From: Shewanella litoralis
GTDB taxonomy: Bacteria > Pseudomonadota > Gammaproteobacteria > Enterobacterales > Shewanellaceae
Assembly: GCF_009828585.1 (NCBI RefSeq)
Contig: NZ_WSRZ01000011.1
Coordinates: 62,001-126,000 of the forward strand
Length of the DNA: 64,000 nucleotides
Direction: 5' to 3'
In this document: one piece after another, positions 44,147 through 53,451 of the stretch
How positions within the stretch are numbered: position 1 is the stretch's first letter
Layout of the letters: the number at the start of each line of letters is the position of its first letter
The notes under the pieces: generated by a model
What the model saw: the letters and a program-made list of their open reading frames with translations, nothing else
Databases searched by the model: none
What the model was told of the DNA's origin: nothing
Position numbers and translations under genes: made by a program

Positions 44147-45736
44147 TTATTTTGAACCCGACAATGGCGTCGCTAAGTAAGGGAAGTGATCCATCATCAT
44201 GCTTGCATTAATCGGAGCACCATCGGTAAATGGCACGTCACCGACACTGGCATCATCTTTAGTACACAAGCCTAAGTCTGTGTCTGTTCCGTTAACCGGG
44301 ATGGGATAACATAAACGCCCCATCACCACGCGCAGGGCTATATCCACCACGTCATCACCTGGGCGACGACCATTTGGGAAACCGGCTAAATCATCGCCAG
44401 CAACACCAAATGCAGATTGCATTGCTTGTGGCTTAGCGGGAATACCGGTATTTAAACGCAGCATTTCTGATGGCGTCACGGTTTCAAGTTGGTTAACACC
44501 AGCAAAGCCGGTTAAAAAGGCGGTGACTAAATCTGTTCGTGGAAAGTTTGTTGGTGCTAGGGTTGCAATATTGGCACCCAGCGTTTGATTAACGGCATCT
44601 TTAAACAGAATGTTTAACAGCTCAGGTAAGCTTGGGTGAGTGACATAATCAGCAAATTGAGTATCATCTTTTGGATGGGCACTCGAGAAGGTGTCTTTGT
44701 CTTTTAAGCCAATCACCAACTCATTAACCAATGGATTACCTAAACGAGATACCTGAGTTAATGCACCACCGTTAACTTCCGTTTTACCGTTTTTAGCGTT
44801 CGGGTTTAAAATGCGTGCTTGCGGTAAGCTCGCAGTAGTCCACGCACCAATCGTGCCGTTACCCTGGGTGGTTAAACATGACTTGGGGACTTCAATCGAC
44901 AGGGCGGTGACGTTTTTATCCATTAAGTCATCGTTGTCACTTGATTGAGTAATACCACCAGGAAATCCACCTTGATCGCCCGCACCAGGAGCACTGTCGC
45001 CTTCAACAGGTACGTAGTTAACTAAATCAAAGGTTTTACCTAGGTTAACCACAAACGGGTCTTTGCGTTGGCCAACAAACACTTTGGCTGGACTTTCACA
45101 GCCCTCTATAGCAAATTCATACACAAATTGGCTGGCGTAGTCGGCATAGGCCGCGGTATCACCAAAACTTTTATTACCAATGTAATCAAGCGGTTTATTG
45201 AATGTGGTGCCACCAGCACTGTGGCTTAATACCGTAGCATTACCGTCCATTTGCGCGCCTTTTACCAAACTCAATTGATAAGATTCAGTCACGTTTGCAG
45301 CGCTTTGATCGCCTGCGCTAATGGCACCCACATTTTTAAGCGGCACGGCAACGCTGCGTTGATTACCGGCAGGCCCAACTGTCAAAGCAATACCTTGATT
45401 ATTATTGGCGAGCTCGTTGGTAAATTGAAATTGGAAGGTTAAATCTTCTATCGCATCACCGTCATTATCAATGTGGATGCTGTATACCGCGGCGGGGTCC
45501 ATTGCGTAATAGTTAGGTCCACCATAGGCATCTTGCAGGGGAATATAATTGGCAATTAACGTGACGTATTCTTCGCGTCCCGCCTCGTAACTGTTAAAGG
45601 CATAAAAATCGGTCGAGTCTAATGTTGGCATACGGGTAATGTTTGGTGCTTCTCGATGGCTTGATGCTAAGGCGTTAGCGCCTAGAAAGCTGCTACAAAC
45701 GAGACTTGCGATGAGCGATACTTTGAGTACTTGCAT
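44147..45736 (-). CDS. DUF4331-family exported protein
   Basis: The 529-residue exported protein has a signal peptide ending near ANALA and the start characteristic of DUF4331 (SSHREAPNITRMPTLDSTDFYAFNSYE). The rest is probably beta-rich (IHIDNDGDAIEDLTFQFQF). Its biochemical role is unknown. Its promoter carries the same TGCATCC-N16-CGT pattern as the nearby ECF sigma gene, so it is a likely target of that sigma factor. AAGGA sits seven bases before the ATG. Confidence 0.88.
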   Translation of the reverse strand: MQVLKVSLIASLVCSSFLGANALASSHREAPNITRMPTLDSTDFYAFNSYEAGREEYVTLIANYIPLQDAYGGPNYYAMDPAAVYSIHIDNDGDAIEDLTFQFQFTNELANNNQGIALTVGPAGNQRSVAVPLKNVGAISAGDQSAANVTESYQLSLVKGAQMDGNATVLSHSAGGTTFNKPLDYIGNKSFGDTAAYADYASQFVYEFAIEGCESPAKVFVGQRKDPFVVNLGKTFDLVNYVPVEGDSAPGAGDQGGFPGGITQSSDNDDLMDKNVTALSIEVPKSCLTTQGNGTIGAWTTASLPQARILNPNAKNGKTEVNGGALTQVSRLGNPLVNELVIGLKDKDTFSSAHPKDDTQFADYVTHPSLPELLNILFKDAVNQTLGANIATLAPTNFPRTDLVTAFLTGFAGVNQLETVTPSEMLRLNTGIPAKPQAMQSAFGVAGDDLAGFPNGRRPGDDVVDIALRVVMGRLCYPIPVNGTDTDLGLCTKDDASVGDVPFTDGAPINASMMMDHFPYLATPLSGSK

Positions 45737-45776
45737 GACTATGTCCTTGTTGTTTTGAGTAGAGTCATGTCAATAA

Positions 45777-45802
45777 ACGGATGAGATGCGATATTGGATG
45801 CA
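45777..45802 (-). promoter_or_regulatory. Putative ECF-sigma promoter of the DUF4331 operon
   Basis: On the minus strand: TGCATCC, 16-bp spacer, CGTTTATT. Expected start site about 30 bp before the DUF4331 ATG. The same elements with the same spacing occur upstream of the sigma gene (47476-47501). Confidence 0.7.
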
Positions 45803-45907
45803 ATAAATGAGATTTAATTTTTACACTTCAGAGAAATCACACTTAATACATTGATTATAAGGAAAATAAACTTTAAAAATAAAATATGCACATTCCGCTA
45901 AATCATA

Positions 45908-45940
45908 AAAAAACGGCCTAAAAAATTTAGGCCGTTTTAG
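45908..45940 (-). terminator. Terminator of the sigma/anti-sigma operon
   Basis: On the minus strand TAAAACGGCCTAAA / TTTAGGCCGTTTTTTT, a strong hairpin followed by a long T-run. It separates the sigma/anti-sigma transcript from the DUF4331 promoter. Confidence 0.9.
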
Positions 45941-45984
45941 GTGATTAAACTCATCACCCAAAAGCAATGATAACGCTTACCTGT

Positions 45985-46075
45985 GACTTAGCACTTGTTG
46001 AGTACTTGTTGTTGAGTATTTGTTGCTGAGTAACTGATACTTAGAACTTGATACTTCAACTTGGAGCTACAAGCT
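45985..46075. repeat. Degenerate short tandem repeat downstream of the anti-sigma gene
   Basis: Reiterated units of the type TTGTTGAGTACTTG, TTGTTGAGTATTTG, TTGCTGAGTAACTGATACTT and variants. No coding role visible. It occupies most of the 160-bp tail between the anti-sigma stop codon and the terminator. Confidence 0.5.
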
Positions 46076-46104
46076 CTAACTGCACCTGTAACGACAAACT
46101 TAAA

Positions 46105-46869
46105 CTACAATATGGCTAACTCAGCGGTGTAGAGCACCTCTGTCGGCAAGCCATTTGGCGAACCATTTAACGGTTCTAAACTGACCGCTAATGCGACAAT
46201 ATCAACCTCATCAAATTGGCTGTTTTTAGGCAAAGATAACTGACCCGACTTTGGCAACAAGCCCAGTGATATTGGGTTTTCAACACCTTTAGCAATCATC
46301 CACAACTCATAATCTTTATTGGCCAGTGGCGTAAAGTTACTGGTTGAGCGCACTTCAATACTGCGTTCAGTCACTTCAATTAACCATAAAGCTTGCGATT
46401 CAGCGCCTTGCACTACGGCCATCTGCTGGGCAACGGGTAAATCAATGGATTGTTGTTTAACTAACACGACGGCCAAGATTAGTGCCGCAGCGGTCGCAAA
46501 CGATGCTGCCCCCTGCCATAAGCGAGTCTTAAATGATGACAATGACACCACATTTGACTGAGGTGATGTTGATGGCGCACTGGTTTGCACATCAGCAATA
46601 TCAGTTGCAACACGCGTGTCAATATCGGCATTAGCCACGGTAAAACCAAGACGTTGGCTGATGTGTTGCCACACTGCCTGGTCAGGCTCAACTGGGGTTA
46701 AACGCTCGTTCATGCCATGTAGGTGTTGCTCCCACAGCCAGGTACTTTCACGCAGGCTGGGGATCTGCATCATCAAGGTTTGAAAGCGGCGACGAGCCTG
46801 GCCACGTAATGTGCCCAAAACGTATTCGGCGGCTAATGCATCTCGTATTTCAGGGTCGCGATAATTCAT
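46105..46869 (-). CDS. Anti-sigma factor (RskA-like)
   Basis: The 254-residue protein has an N-terminal anti-sigma domain (RDALAAEYVLGTLRGQARRRF), a single membrane helix near residues 130-150 (GAASFATAAALILAVVLV) and a periplasmic RskA-type C-terminal domain (ALWLIEVTERSIEVRST... YELWMIAKGVENPISLGLLPKSG). It should hold the ECF sigma factor at the inner membrane until signalled. Its ATG overlaps the sigma stop codon (ATGA), so translation is coupled. Confidence 0.88.
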   Translation of the reverse strand: MNYRDPEIRDALAAEYVLGTLRGQARRRFQTLMMQIPSLRESTWLWEQHLHGMNERLTPVEPDQAVWQHISQRLGFTVANADIDTRVATDIADVQTSAPSTSPQSNVVSLSSFKTRLWQGAASFATAAALILAVVLVKQQSIDLPVAQQMAVVQGAESQALWLIEVTERSIEVRSTSNFTPLANKDYELWMIAKGVENPISLGLLPKSGQLSLPKNSQFDEVDIVALAVSLEPLNGSPNGLPTEVLYTAELAIL

Positions 46870-47414
46870 AATGCTAAACACCTCTGCAATTGTTGTAAGC
46901 CTCGACGGATCCAGCTTTTAACCGTGCCCAATGGTAAGTCTAAATGTCCAACCACTTCATGGTGGGTTAAGCCGTTGTAATAGGCTAAATGAATGGCTTG
47001 TTTTTGTTGAGGTTCAAGCTCGCCCATACAATTATCAAGCTTAGTCTTGGTGATATCAGGCCCTTCATCTGCTCCCTCACCTGACATAGGATCCTCGAAC
47101 ATGGCTTCTTGGCCATCTTCAAATTGATCTTCTTTACGCACTTTGTGATAGCGCAGCATGTCTAGTGCTCGGTAACGTACAATGCTAATCATCCACGTGA
47201 GTACCAGACCTTTACCGTGTTGATACTCGGTCGCGTTATGCCATATTTTGACATAGGCTTCTTGCAAGGCTTCTTCGGCGAGTTCTCGCCTGCCGAGCAT
47301 TTTTAAACTCACGGCAAATAACTGGCCAGACGTCTGTTTATACAGATTTGCAAAGGCTTGTTTATCGCCTGCGGCAGTTGCACTAAGCAACCCTAATAAC
47401 GTGTCTTGTTCCAT
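46866..47414 (-). CDS. ECF-type sigma-70 factor
   Basis: A 182-residue ECF sigma factor with region 2 (AEEALQEAYVKIWHNA... VLTWMISIVRYRALDMLR) and region 4 (LEPQQKQAIHLAYYNGLTHHEVVGHLDLPLGTVKSWIRRGLQQL). The pairing with an RskA-like anti-sigma points to a SigK-like group. The promoter at 47476-47501 matches that of the DUF4331 gene, which suggests autoregulation. The start is ambiguous: TTG at 47420 is closer to AGGAAG, ATG at 47414 is chosen. Confidence 0.9.
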   Translation of the reverse strand: MEQDTLLGLLSATAAGDKQAFANLYKQTSGQLFAVSLKMLGRRELAEEALQEAYVKIWHNATEYQHGKGLVLTWMISIVRYRALDMLRYHKVRKEDQFEDGQEAMFEDPMSGEGADEGPDITKTKLDNCMGELEPQQKQAIHLAYYNGLTHHEVVGHLDLPLGTVKSWIRRGLQQLQRCLAL

Positions 47415-47475
47415 AGTCAACGATGCTTCCTATTGGTAGGTCTGCTGGCAAAAATAACGGCCCAATAAAGACAAT

Positions 47476-47501
47476 ACGTCGCAACTGGCCTTTTGGATGC
47501 A
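47476..47501 (-). promoter_or_regulatory. Putative autoregulated ECF promoter of the sigma gene
   Basis: On the minus strand: TGCATCC, 16-bp spacer, CGTATTGT. Located about 65-85 bp upstream of the sigma gene start. Confidence 0.7.
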
Positions 47502-47596
47502 TCATTTGAAAAATAAAACGGAACAATCAACCTAACCCATAACCTCGGCGGCACAGTTGAAAATAGAAAGTTGAATACTGAAAGTTGAGCCATAAA

Positions 47597-47629
47597 AAAA
47601 ACACCCTCACTTTGCAATGAGGGTGTTTT
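47597..47629. terminator. Terminator downstream of the Kef-type antiporter gene
   Basis: ACACCCTCA / TGAGGGTGT with an eight-base loop, flanked by an A-run and a T-run, 47 bp past the antiporter stop codon. Confidence 0.9.
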
Positions 47630-47675
47630 CGTTTAAAAAATAACTGACATCTACACTTAAGATAAACAGTACAGA

Positions 47676-49628
47676 TTAGCCTTGCAGTAAATACTCTTCG
47701 GCTTTTTCGATGCTGCGCGGTTTACCCACCAACATCAAAATATCATTACGCCTTAAAATCCAATCTGGCGGTGGAGGGTCCATTTCTTCACCGCGGCGAC
47801 GCACGGCTCTTAATTCGACATCTAAAGTTTGCCAAGGAATATCGGCTACCGTTTTTCCTACGGCACTGGCACCATTGGCTAACGACACAGCATGCAATAA
47901 GTCGAGGGTGAAATCGGTTTCGGTGCCGGAAAAAAAGCCGTGTAAATACTGGTAATGGTTACGACGCTCCGATTCTAGGCGTTTAATAATCCGCGCTAAT
48001 GGTACGCCGCATTTAAATAATACTTGCGATACCAACATTAAACTGCCCTCAAGCGATTCAGGGATCACTTGCGTCGCCCCAGCCTCTTTGAGCTCATGTA
48101 AGTTTGAATCATCGCGAGTGCGCACTAAAATTTTCACTTCGGGAGCGAGCTTTCTGGCTACCGCAAGACACTCTTCTGATTGCCTTGGCTCGCAAAATGT
48201 CACTACCACTAAACTAGCCTGACGAATGCCCATTTTCTTTAATAACGCCATACGGCATGCATCACCAAAATAGATATTCTCCCCGGCTGCTCGGGCTTCG
48301 GTGACTCGTGTAGGATCGAGATCAAGCACGATATACGGTACAGCCTCGGTTTTTAAAAACCGCGCAATCGTTTGCCCTACCCGGCCGTAACCTAAAATCA
48401 GCACTAAATCGCTGTCATCACTAATGGGTAAATTTACCTCTAACGGTTCATTTTGCGGCTTTTTATGGCCTCCCGTAAGCTTTTTAGCAATATCAATACT
48501 GTGACGAATAAGCCACGGCGCTATCGACATTGAGATAACCGCAACTGCCACGAGAACCGTGCTGACTTCATTTTCGAGTAATTGGTAATTCACTGCCAGT
48601 GCCAGTAACACAAAACTGAACTCACCGACTTGAGCTAAACTGATAGCGGTACTTAATGCAATTTTGCCATTCTCACCCACCAACTTCAGTATGCCATACA
48701 CAATGACAATTTTTGCCAACACCACACTGACTAAAATCAATAACACTTGCCACCAATATTGCATCACTAAGTTAAAGTCGAGCAGCATGCCTATCGAGAT
48801 AAAAAACAGCCCCATCAGCAAATCACGAAACGGCCTAATATCGGCTTCTAATTGCCTACGGTATTGGCTTTCGCCCAATAACATGCCGGCAATAAATGCC
48901 CCTAATGCCATGGATAATCCTAGCCACTGGGTAAATGCACCGGTAACCAACGCAACAACCAAAGTAGACAGTACGAATAACTCGTTTGAACGTGAACGCG
49001 CGACTTCATCGAAAATACGCGGCAATATCCATTTACCAAACGACATTAAGCCTAAAAATGCCAAAATACCGGTGAGCAAGCCCCACGCAATCGCATTAAA
49101 GCTCATTTGGGTGCCATCATTGGCGAGTAACGGCATTAATATGAGTAAAGGCACCACGGCTAAATCTTGAAATAACAACACACTGACCGACAACTCACCG
49201 TGGCGTCTGCGTAACCAATTTTGTTCATTTAGTAATTTGAGCACAATGGCGGTTGATGACAGCGCAATCGCCGAGCCAATCACCACCGCAGCCACCAGGT
49301 TTTGGCCCACTAACATGGCAATACCGCCGGCAACCAATGCGGTGACAATCATTTGCGCACTGCCTAGGCCAAATACAGTGCGGCGCATCGCCCATAACCG
49401 CGGCACCGAAAACTCAAGCCCGAGAGTAAACATAAGTAGTACGACGCCAAGCTCAGCCACCGACTGCATTTGTAATTGGGTAAACCAATGAAAACCGCTA
49501 GGACCGCTCACCACACCCGTTAGCAGATACGCCAAAATGGCCGGTAAGCCAAGGCGGCGTAATAATGCAATCGCCACAATCGCAATCACAAGCATTGAAA
49601 GAATATGAATAAAAATGCTGTGTTCCAT
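47676..49628 (-). CDS. Kef-type CPA2 monovalent cation:proton antiporter
   Basis: The 650-residue protein combines about twelve membrane helices (Na/H-exchanger fold, LGLPAILAYLLTGVVSGPSG, LSSTAIVLKLL, GAFIAGMLLGES) with a C-terminal TrkA-N/RCK nucleotide domain (LVLILGYGRVGQTIARFL) and a TrkA-C domain. KefB/KefC/YbaL relatives expel potassium in exchange for protons, under glutathione or nucleotide control. Which of these it matches cannot be told by eye. AAGGAG lies 11 bases before the ATG. Divergent from the GGDEF gene. Confidence 0.9.
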   Translation of the reverse strand: MEHSIFIHILSMLVIAIVAIALLRRLGLPAILAYLLTGVVSGPSGFHWFTQLQMQSVAELGVVLLMFTLGLEFSVPRLWAMRRTVFGLGSAQMIVTALVAGGIAMLVGQNLVAAVVIGSAIALSSTAIVLKLLNEQNWLRRRHGELSVSVLLFQDLAVVPLLILMPLLANDGTQMSFNAIAWGLLTGILAFLGLMSFGKWILPRIFDEVARSRSNELFVLSTLVVALVTGAFTQWLGLSMALGAFIAGMLLGESQYRRQLEADIRPFRDLLMGLFFISIGMLLDFNLVMQYWWQVLLILVSVVLAKIVIVYGILKLVGENGKIALSTAISLAQVGEFSFVLLALAVNYQLLENEVSTVLVAVAVISMSIAPWLIRHSIDIAKKLTGGHKKPQNEPLEVNLPISDDSDLVLILGYGRVGQTIARFLKTEAVPYIVLDLDPTRVTEARAAGENIYFGDACRMALLKKMGIRQASLVVVTFCEPRQSEECLAVARKLAPEVKILVRTRDDSNLHELKEAGATQVIPESLEGSLMLVSQVLFKCGVPLARIIKRLESERRNHYQYLHGFFSGTETDFTLDLLHAVSLANGASAVGKTVADIPWQTLDVELRAVRRRGEEMDPPPPDWILRRNDILMLVGKPRSIEKAEEYLLQG

Positions 49629-49789
49629 TACGGTCTGGGCTCCTTGTCAAAAAAATGTCATAAGGGAAATAAATGCTGTACCTCTCCTACAGTAAATCAT
49701 CAAACAACTAATAACTAAAGAATTTTTTTCATGGGCACGATTATTGCTAATAACAAAGTAATTAGTTGTCACGTACTGGAGAAAATACC

Positions 49790-50671
49790 ATGGATTTTGC
49801 ACTCGCTACAGAGTTGTATCCTGAAGATTACTGGTACCGTTCAGACGCTTACTTGAATATGGATTCTGAACTGGATCTGATTCAAGTAATTCAACAGCTA
49901 CATGGAAGTTTAGATCCTAGGACAGTTTTTGCCTGTTTCGGCAAAATTCTAGGACAACATTTGCCGATTAAAGGATTACAGTTGACCCTAGACAAACAAA
50001 AATTTGTTTGGGGACGTCATTACGGTATTGAACTGCAACGCAGCGTTGCCGATAAACAAGACCAATTTAACCTGGTTTATCAGCTTGCTATGCCACTTAG
50101 CGCCAATCAAGAGAATACGTTAAGTCGGTTAGAAGCAATGTTGATCCAGCCTTTAAATAACGCGCTGAAATATCAAAACATGTCTAAACAGGCCATGTTT
50201 GATTCGTTAACAGGTTTGGGCAATCGTCATTATTATAATCAGGCTATAGGCACGGCCTTGGCACGGGCAAATCGTTACCAAGGTCAGGTATCATTGGTGG
50301 TGATTGATCTGGACAAATTTAAGCAACTAAACGACATACATGGCCATAAAGCTGGCGACTATGTTTTAGTGGGCTTTGCCGAATTAATTAACGAAGCCAT
50401 TCGCAATACCGACCAGGCATTTAGAATTGGCGGTGACGAGTTTGTGATTATCACTCAAGGTGACACACAAGCAGCTGAGATAGTCTGTCAGCGAATTATT
50501 GATATGATGCCAAAACATGCTCAATTAACCGAATACGACATAAAATGCAGCTTAGGGATTGCCGAATCCATCCCAGAGCAACTGGCAGACAACTTATACG
50601 ACCGCGCCGATAAAGCCATGTATGCCGCTAAAGCGGCTGGTCGCAATTGCTATCGCATCGATGTAGGTTAA
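49790..50671 (+). CDS. Diguanylate cyclase (GGDEF domain)
   Basis: The 293-residue soluble protein has a ~130-residue N-terminal domain of unknown type (no membrane helix) and a C-terminal GGDEF domain: DSLTGLGNRHYYNQAI, VVIDLDKFKQLND, FRIGGDEFVII, ADKAMYAAKAAGRN. It should make cyclic di-GMP from GTP. The GGDEF loop is intact; no RxxD inhibitory site is seen directly before it. GGAGA seven to eight bases upstream fixes the ATG at 49790. A terminator follows. Confidence 0.92.
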   Translation: MDFALATELYPEDYWYRSDAYLNMDSELDLIQVIQQLHGSLDPRTVFACFGKILGQHLPIKGLQLTLDKQKFVWGRHYGIELQRSVADKQDQFNLVYQLAMPLSANQENTLSRLEAMLIQPLNNALKYQNMSKQAMFDSLTGLGNRHYYNQAIGTALARANRYQGQVSLVVIDLDKFKQLNDIHGHKAGDYVLVGFAELINEAIRNTDQAFRIGGDEFVIITQGDTQAAEIVCQRIIDMMPKHAQLTEYDIKCSLGIAESIPEQLADNLYDRADKAMYAAKAAGRNCYRIDVG

Positions 50672-50754
50672 CAGTGCAGATTACAAATGTAGCTTGAAGA
50701 CTCGCTCAGGTGCAAGCACCATGGCGTTGGTTTGAATAGACAACTAATTAATAG

Positions 50755-50792
50755 AAAAAGCCCTTTTCCTTCGCAAGAATAGGGCTTTTTAA
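50755..50792. terminator. Bidirectional terminator between the GGDEF and RimK-like genes
   Basis: AAAAAGCCC / GGGCTTTTT with further pairing in the stem, between convergent genes. Confidence 0.9.
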
Positions 50793-50804
50793 TTTATACG
50801 TTTA

Positions 50805-52256
50805 TTACATTCCACGTAGTTGAATACGCCTTAAAAACTCTGTCATCACTCTATCGTAAACTAAGTCGCCTAAAAACAAATCTTCAACGCCATGATCAAT
50901 ACTCGGATTATCGTTTACCTCAATCACAAACGCTTTGCCATCGATTTCTTTTAAATCAACACCATATAAACCAGCGCCAATTAAATTCGAGGCTTTTACT
51001 GCGGCATCAACAATATTGTGCGGCACCATTTTTAAATCAATACAGTCAAAATCGCCACTGCTGACTCGACCGCTTTGATGATGTTGATAAATTTGCCAAT
51101 GGCCCCGGCTCATAAAATAACGGCAGGCGTAAATTGGCTGGCGATTTAATACGCCAATGCGCCAATCGTAATCGGTTGGCATAAAGGCCTGCGCTAAAAT
51201 GAGCGCGCTATGCTCAAAGATTTTTTCTGCTTGTTCAAGCAAGGTTTGGCGGTCTTTTACTTTCACCACCCCAAGCGAAAATGCCCCGTCGGGTACTTTT
51301 AACACTATGGGCAAACCAATGGCATTTATCACATCGTCAGCCCAGTTGTTATCTGACGCTTTAAAAATCACGCTTTTAGGTACTGGCACTTTATGCTTAT
51401 AAAGTAACTCGGTTAAAAACACTTTATTGGTGCACTTCATAATGGATTCAGGGTCATCCATCACCACCAAACCGAGTTGCTCAGCCGCTTTTGCAAAACG
51501 GTAAGTAAAGTTACTAATGTTGGTGGTTGAACGAATAAACAAACCGTCGAACTCACTTAAACGAGCCAAATCGTGTTTACCGATTTGCACTAAATCCATG
51601 CCAATACGGTTGGCCGCTTTGGTAAATAATTTCAATGCCGCTTTATCAGACGGCGGCATTTTTTCGGTTTCATCCACTAGCATGGCGATTTCGTAACGAT
51701 AGCGTTTTGACGGCTTAGGCAAGCGCCACACTTTTTGAGAGAATACTTCTAAATAGCGGGCAAACAAATCTTGTTCGGGTTCGGTTAAGTCCTGAAATGC
51801 CGCAGGTTCAATAATATCCACCTGCCATTTACCCGACACTTTAAGCAAATTCACTTGCAAAATGGGCACGGTAAAACGTTCAAATATTTTACGGGCTATT
51901 TTATCTAATGCAGGGTTATCGCAGTAGCCAAAATACACCTTCATCGCAATGCTAGTCACATTGTCTGCCAGCTTATCAAGCCCTGCTTGAGGTAAACTAA
52001 AAAAACGGTCTTGCGACAAATCGTTAATAGTCATCACCCGAGGGATCACTCGATGTCCGCGGGCTTCAGCCATTAACGAGCAATAATAGCCGGTAGTGAG
52101 GTAGTCATAACTGCGGCATAGGTTAATCACTTGCATGGCGCTTTTATCGGAATACGCCCCCATCTCTAAATAATCATGAACCGTGACCATATGATCACTG
52201 GGCAAATAAGGACGCCAATCATTGACATCGTCGGTGACAATTAAAAACTGAGCCAT
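50805..52256 (-). CDS. RimK-like ATP-grasp ligase with RLAN domain
   Basis: This 483-residue protein has an N-terminal ~190-residue region resembling the RLAN (RimK-like ATP-grasp N-terminal) domain and a C-terminal ATP-grasp ligase. ATP-grasp features include LPIVLKVPDGAFSLGVVKV, AQAFMPTDYDWRIGVLNRQPIYACRYFM and FVIEVNDNPSIDHGVED (metal ligands). Such ligases join amino acids or peptides to a carboxyl group using ATP. It diverges from the GNAT-C39 peptidase gene with 73 bp between start codons, an arrangement previously predicted to form a peptide-modifying unit. Substrate unknown. Confidence 0.87.
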   Translation of the reverse strand: MAQFLIVTDDVNDWRPYLPSDHMVTVHDYLEMGAYSDKSAMQVINLCRSYDYLTTGYYCSLMAEARGHRVIPRVMTINDLSQDRFFSLPQAGLDKLADNVTSIAMKVYFGYCDNPALDKIARKIFERFTVPILQVNLLKVSGKWQVDIIEPAAFQDLTEPEQDLFARYLEVFSQKVWRLPKPSKRYRYEIAMLVDETEKMPPSDKAALKLFTKAANRIGMDLVQIGKHDLARLSEFDGLFIRSTTNISNFTYRFAKAAEQLGLVVMDDPESIMKCTNKVFLTELLYKHKVPVPKSVIFKASDNNWADDVINAIGLPIVLKVPDGAFSLGVVKVKDRQTLLEQAEKIFEHSALILAQAFMPTDYDWRIGVLNRQPIYACRYFMSRGHWQIYQHHQSGRVSSGDFDCIDLKMVPHNIVDAAVKASNLIGAGLYGVDLKEIDGKAFVIEVNDNPSIDHGVEDLFLGDLVYDRVMTEFLRRIQLRGM

Positions 52257-52329
52257 AAATATCTATTGCCTCTTATGCGGTTTAGCGCGTAAATTAACCC
52301 ACTAGTTGTTTGCCATTTCGAGCCGACTC

Positions 52330-53424
52330 ATGCTGCTGCGCCAAGCCAACCTCACCGACTTACCCCAACTCAATACCATTGAAAACAATGCCTTTAGCGG
52401 CGATAAAATTAGCCCTCGGCAAATGAAACGTTTTATCAACTCACCTTTAGACAGTTTGTTCGTCGCAGAAATAGACGGCACACTCGCCGCTTATGCTTTA
52501 GTGCTGTTTAACCGAGGCACTAGGCTCGCCAGACTGTATTCAATTGCTGTCGCGGCGGAATTTAGAGGCCGTAACATTGCCTTTGAGCTAGTGAGTCGCT
52601 GCGAGCAAATCGTCGTCGAACGTGGCTTTATTACATTACGCCTCGAAGTGCGAAACGACAATATCGCTGCAAAAAATCTTTACTTAAAAATGGGTTATAA
52701 GGTCCTGAAAACCTTAGTGCATTATTACGATGACTTAGCCGATGGCGTGCGCATGCACAAACGCCTAGATCCGCCAGGGCCAAGTAAAGTGATCAATATG
52801 CCTTTGTATGTACAAACCACGCCGTTTACCTGCGGCGCGGCGTGTTTGATGATGGCCATGAGTGCGATAAAACCGCAATATAATCCCAGTCGAGTCGATG
52901 AGTTAAGTATTTGGCGCGAAGCCACTACCATATTTATGACCAGCGGTCATGGCGGTTGCAGCGTGCATGGCTTAGCCTTGGCGGCAATCAAGCGAGGCTT
53001 ACAGATTGCCATTTACAGCCAGTCTTCATCGGTACCATTTATCGATAGCGTGCGCGACAAGAACAAAAAAGCGGTCATCACCCTAGTACACAATGATTTT
53101 TGCCAACAGTTGGCTTCACAAGGCGTTGTGGTGCATAACGCCTCGCCAACAATTACTCAATTAAAATATTGGATAGACCAGGGATGCGTGGTGCTGTTGA
53201 TGATCAGCACCTATCGTTTTAATGGCGAAAAAGGCCCACATTGGGTGGTGTTGAGCGGTTACAACGAGCAGTTTATGTTTATCCATGACCCGTTTGTTGA
53301 GGCGCAAAAAGATGCGATTAACGCAGCTTACGTCCCCATCAGTCAGGCAGAACTTGCGCAGGTCATGCAGTATGGTAAGCAAAAACAGGTTTCTTGTTTG
53401 GTAGTGGAATCATCTTTGGCTTAA
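52330..53424 (+). CDS. GNAT acetyltransferase-C39-like peptidase fusion
   Basis: A 364-residue fusion. Residues ~1-150 are a GNAT acetyltransferase (acetyl-CoA loop IAVAAEFRGRNIAFELVSR, then NLYLKMGYKVLK). Residues ~165-364 are a C39-like papain-fold peptidase with the catalytic Cys in TTPFTCGAACLMMAMSA, the His in KGPHWVVLSGY and the Asp in IHDP. It may trim or acetylate the product of the divergent RimK-like ligase. The ATG at 52330 gives MLLRQANLTDL; a TTG at 52306 is in frame. The 3' ~285 bp are repeated at 55040-55325. Confidence 0.88.
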   Translation: MLLRQANLTDLPQLNTIENNAFSGDKISPRQMKRFINSPLDSLFVAEIDGTLAAYALVLFNRGTRLARLYSIAVAAEFRGRNIAFELVSRCEQIVVERGFITLRLEVRNDNIAAKNLYLKMGYKVLKTLVHYYDDLADGVRMHKRLDPPGPSKVINMPLYVQTTPFTCGAACLMMAMSAIKPQYNPSRVDELSIWREATTIFMTSGHGGCSVHGLALAAIKRGLQIAIYSQSSSVPFIDSVRDKNKKAVITLVHNDFCQQLASQGVVVHNASPTITQLKYWIDQGCVVLLMISTYRFNGEKGPHWVVLSGYNEQFMFIHDPFVEAQKDAINAAYVPISQAELAQVMQYGKQKQVSCLVVESSLA

Positions 53425-53451
53425 CAAGGTTAAGCTTTTTGATGGCCAGCG

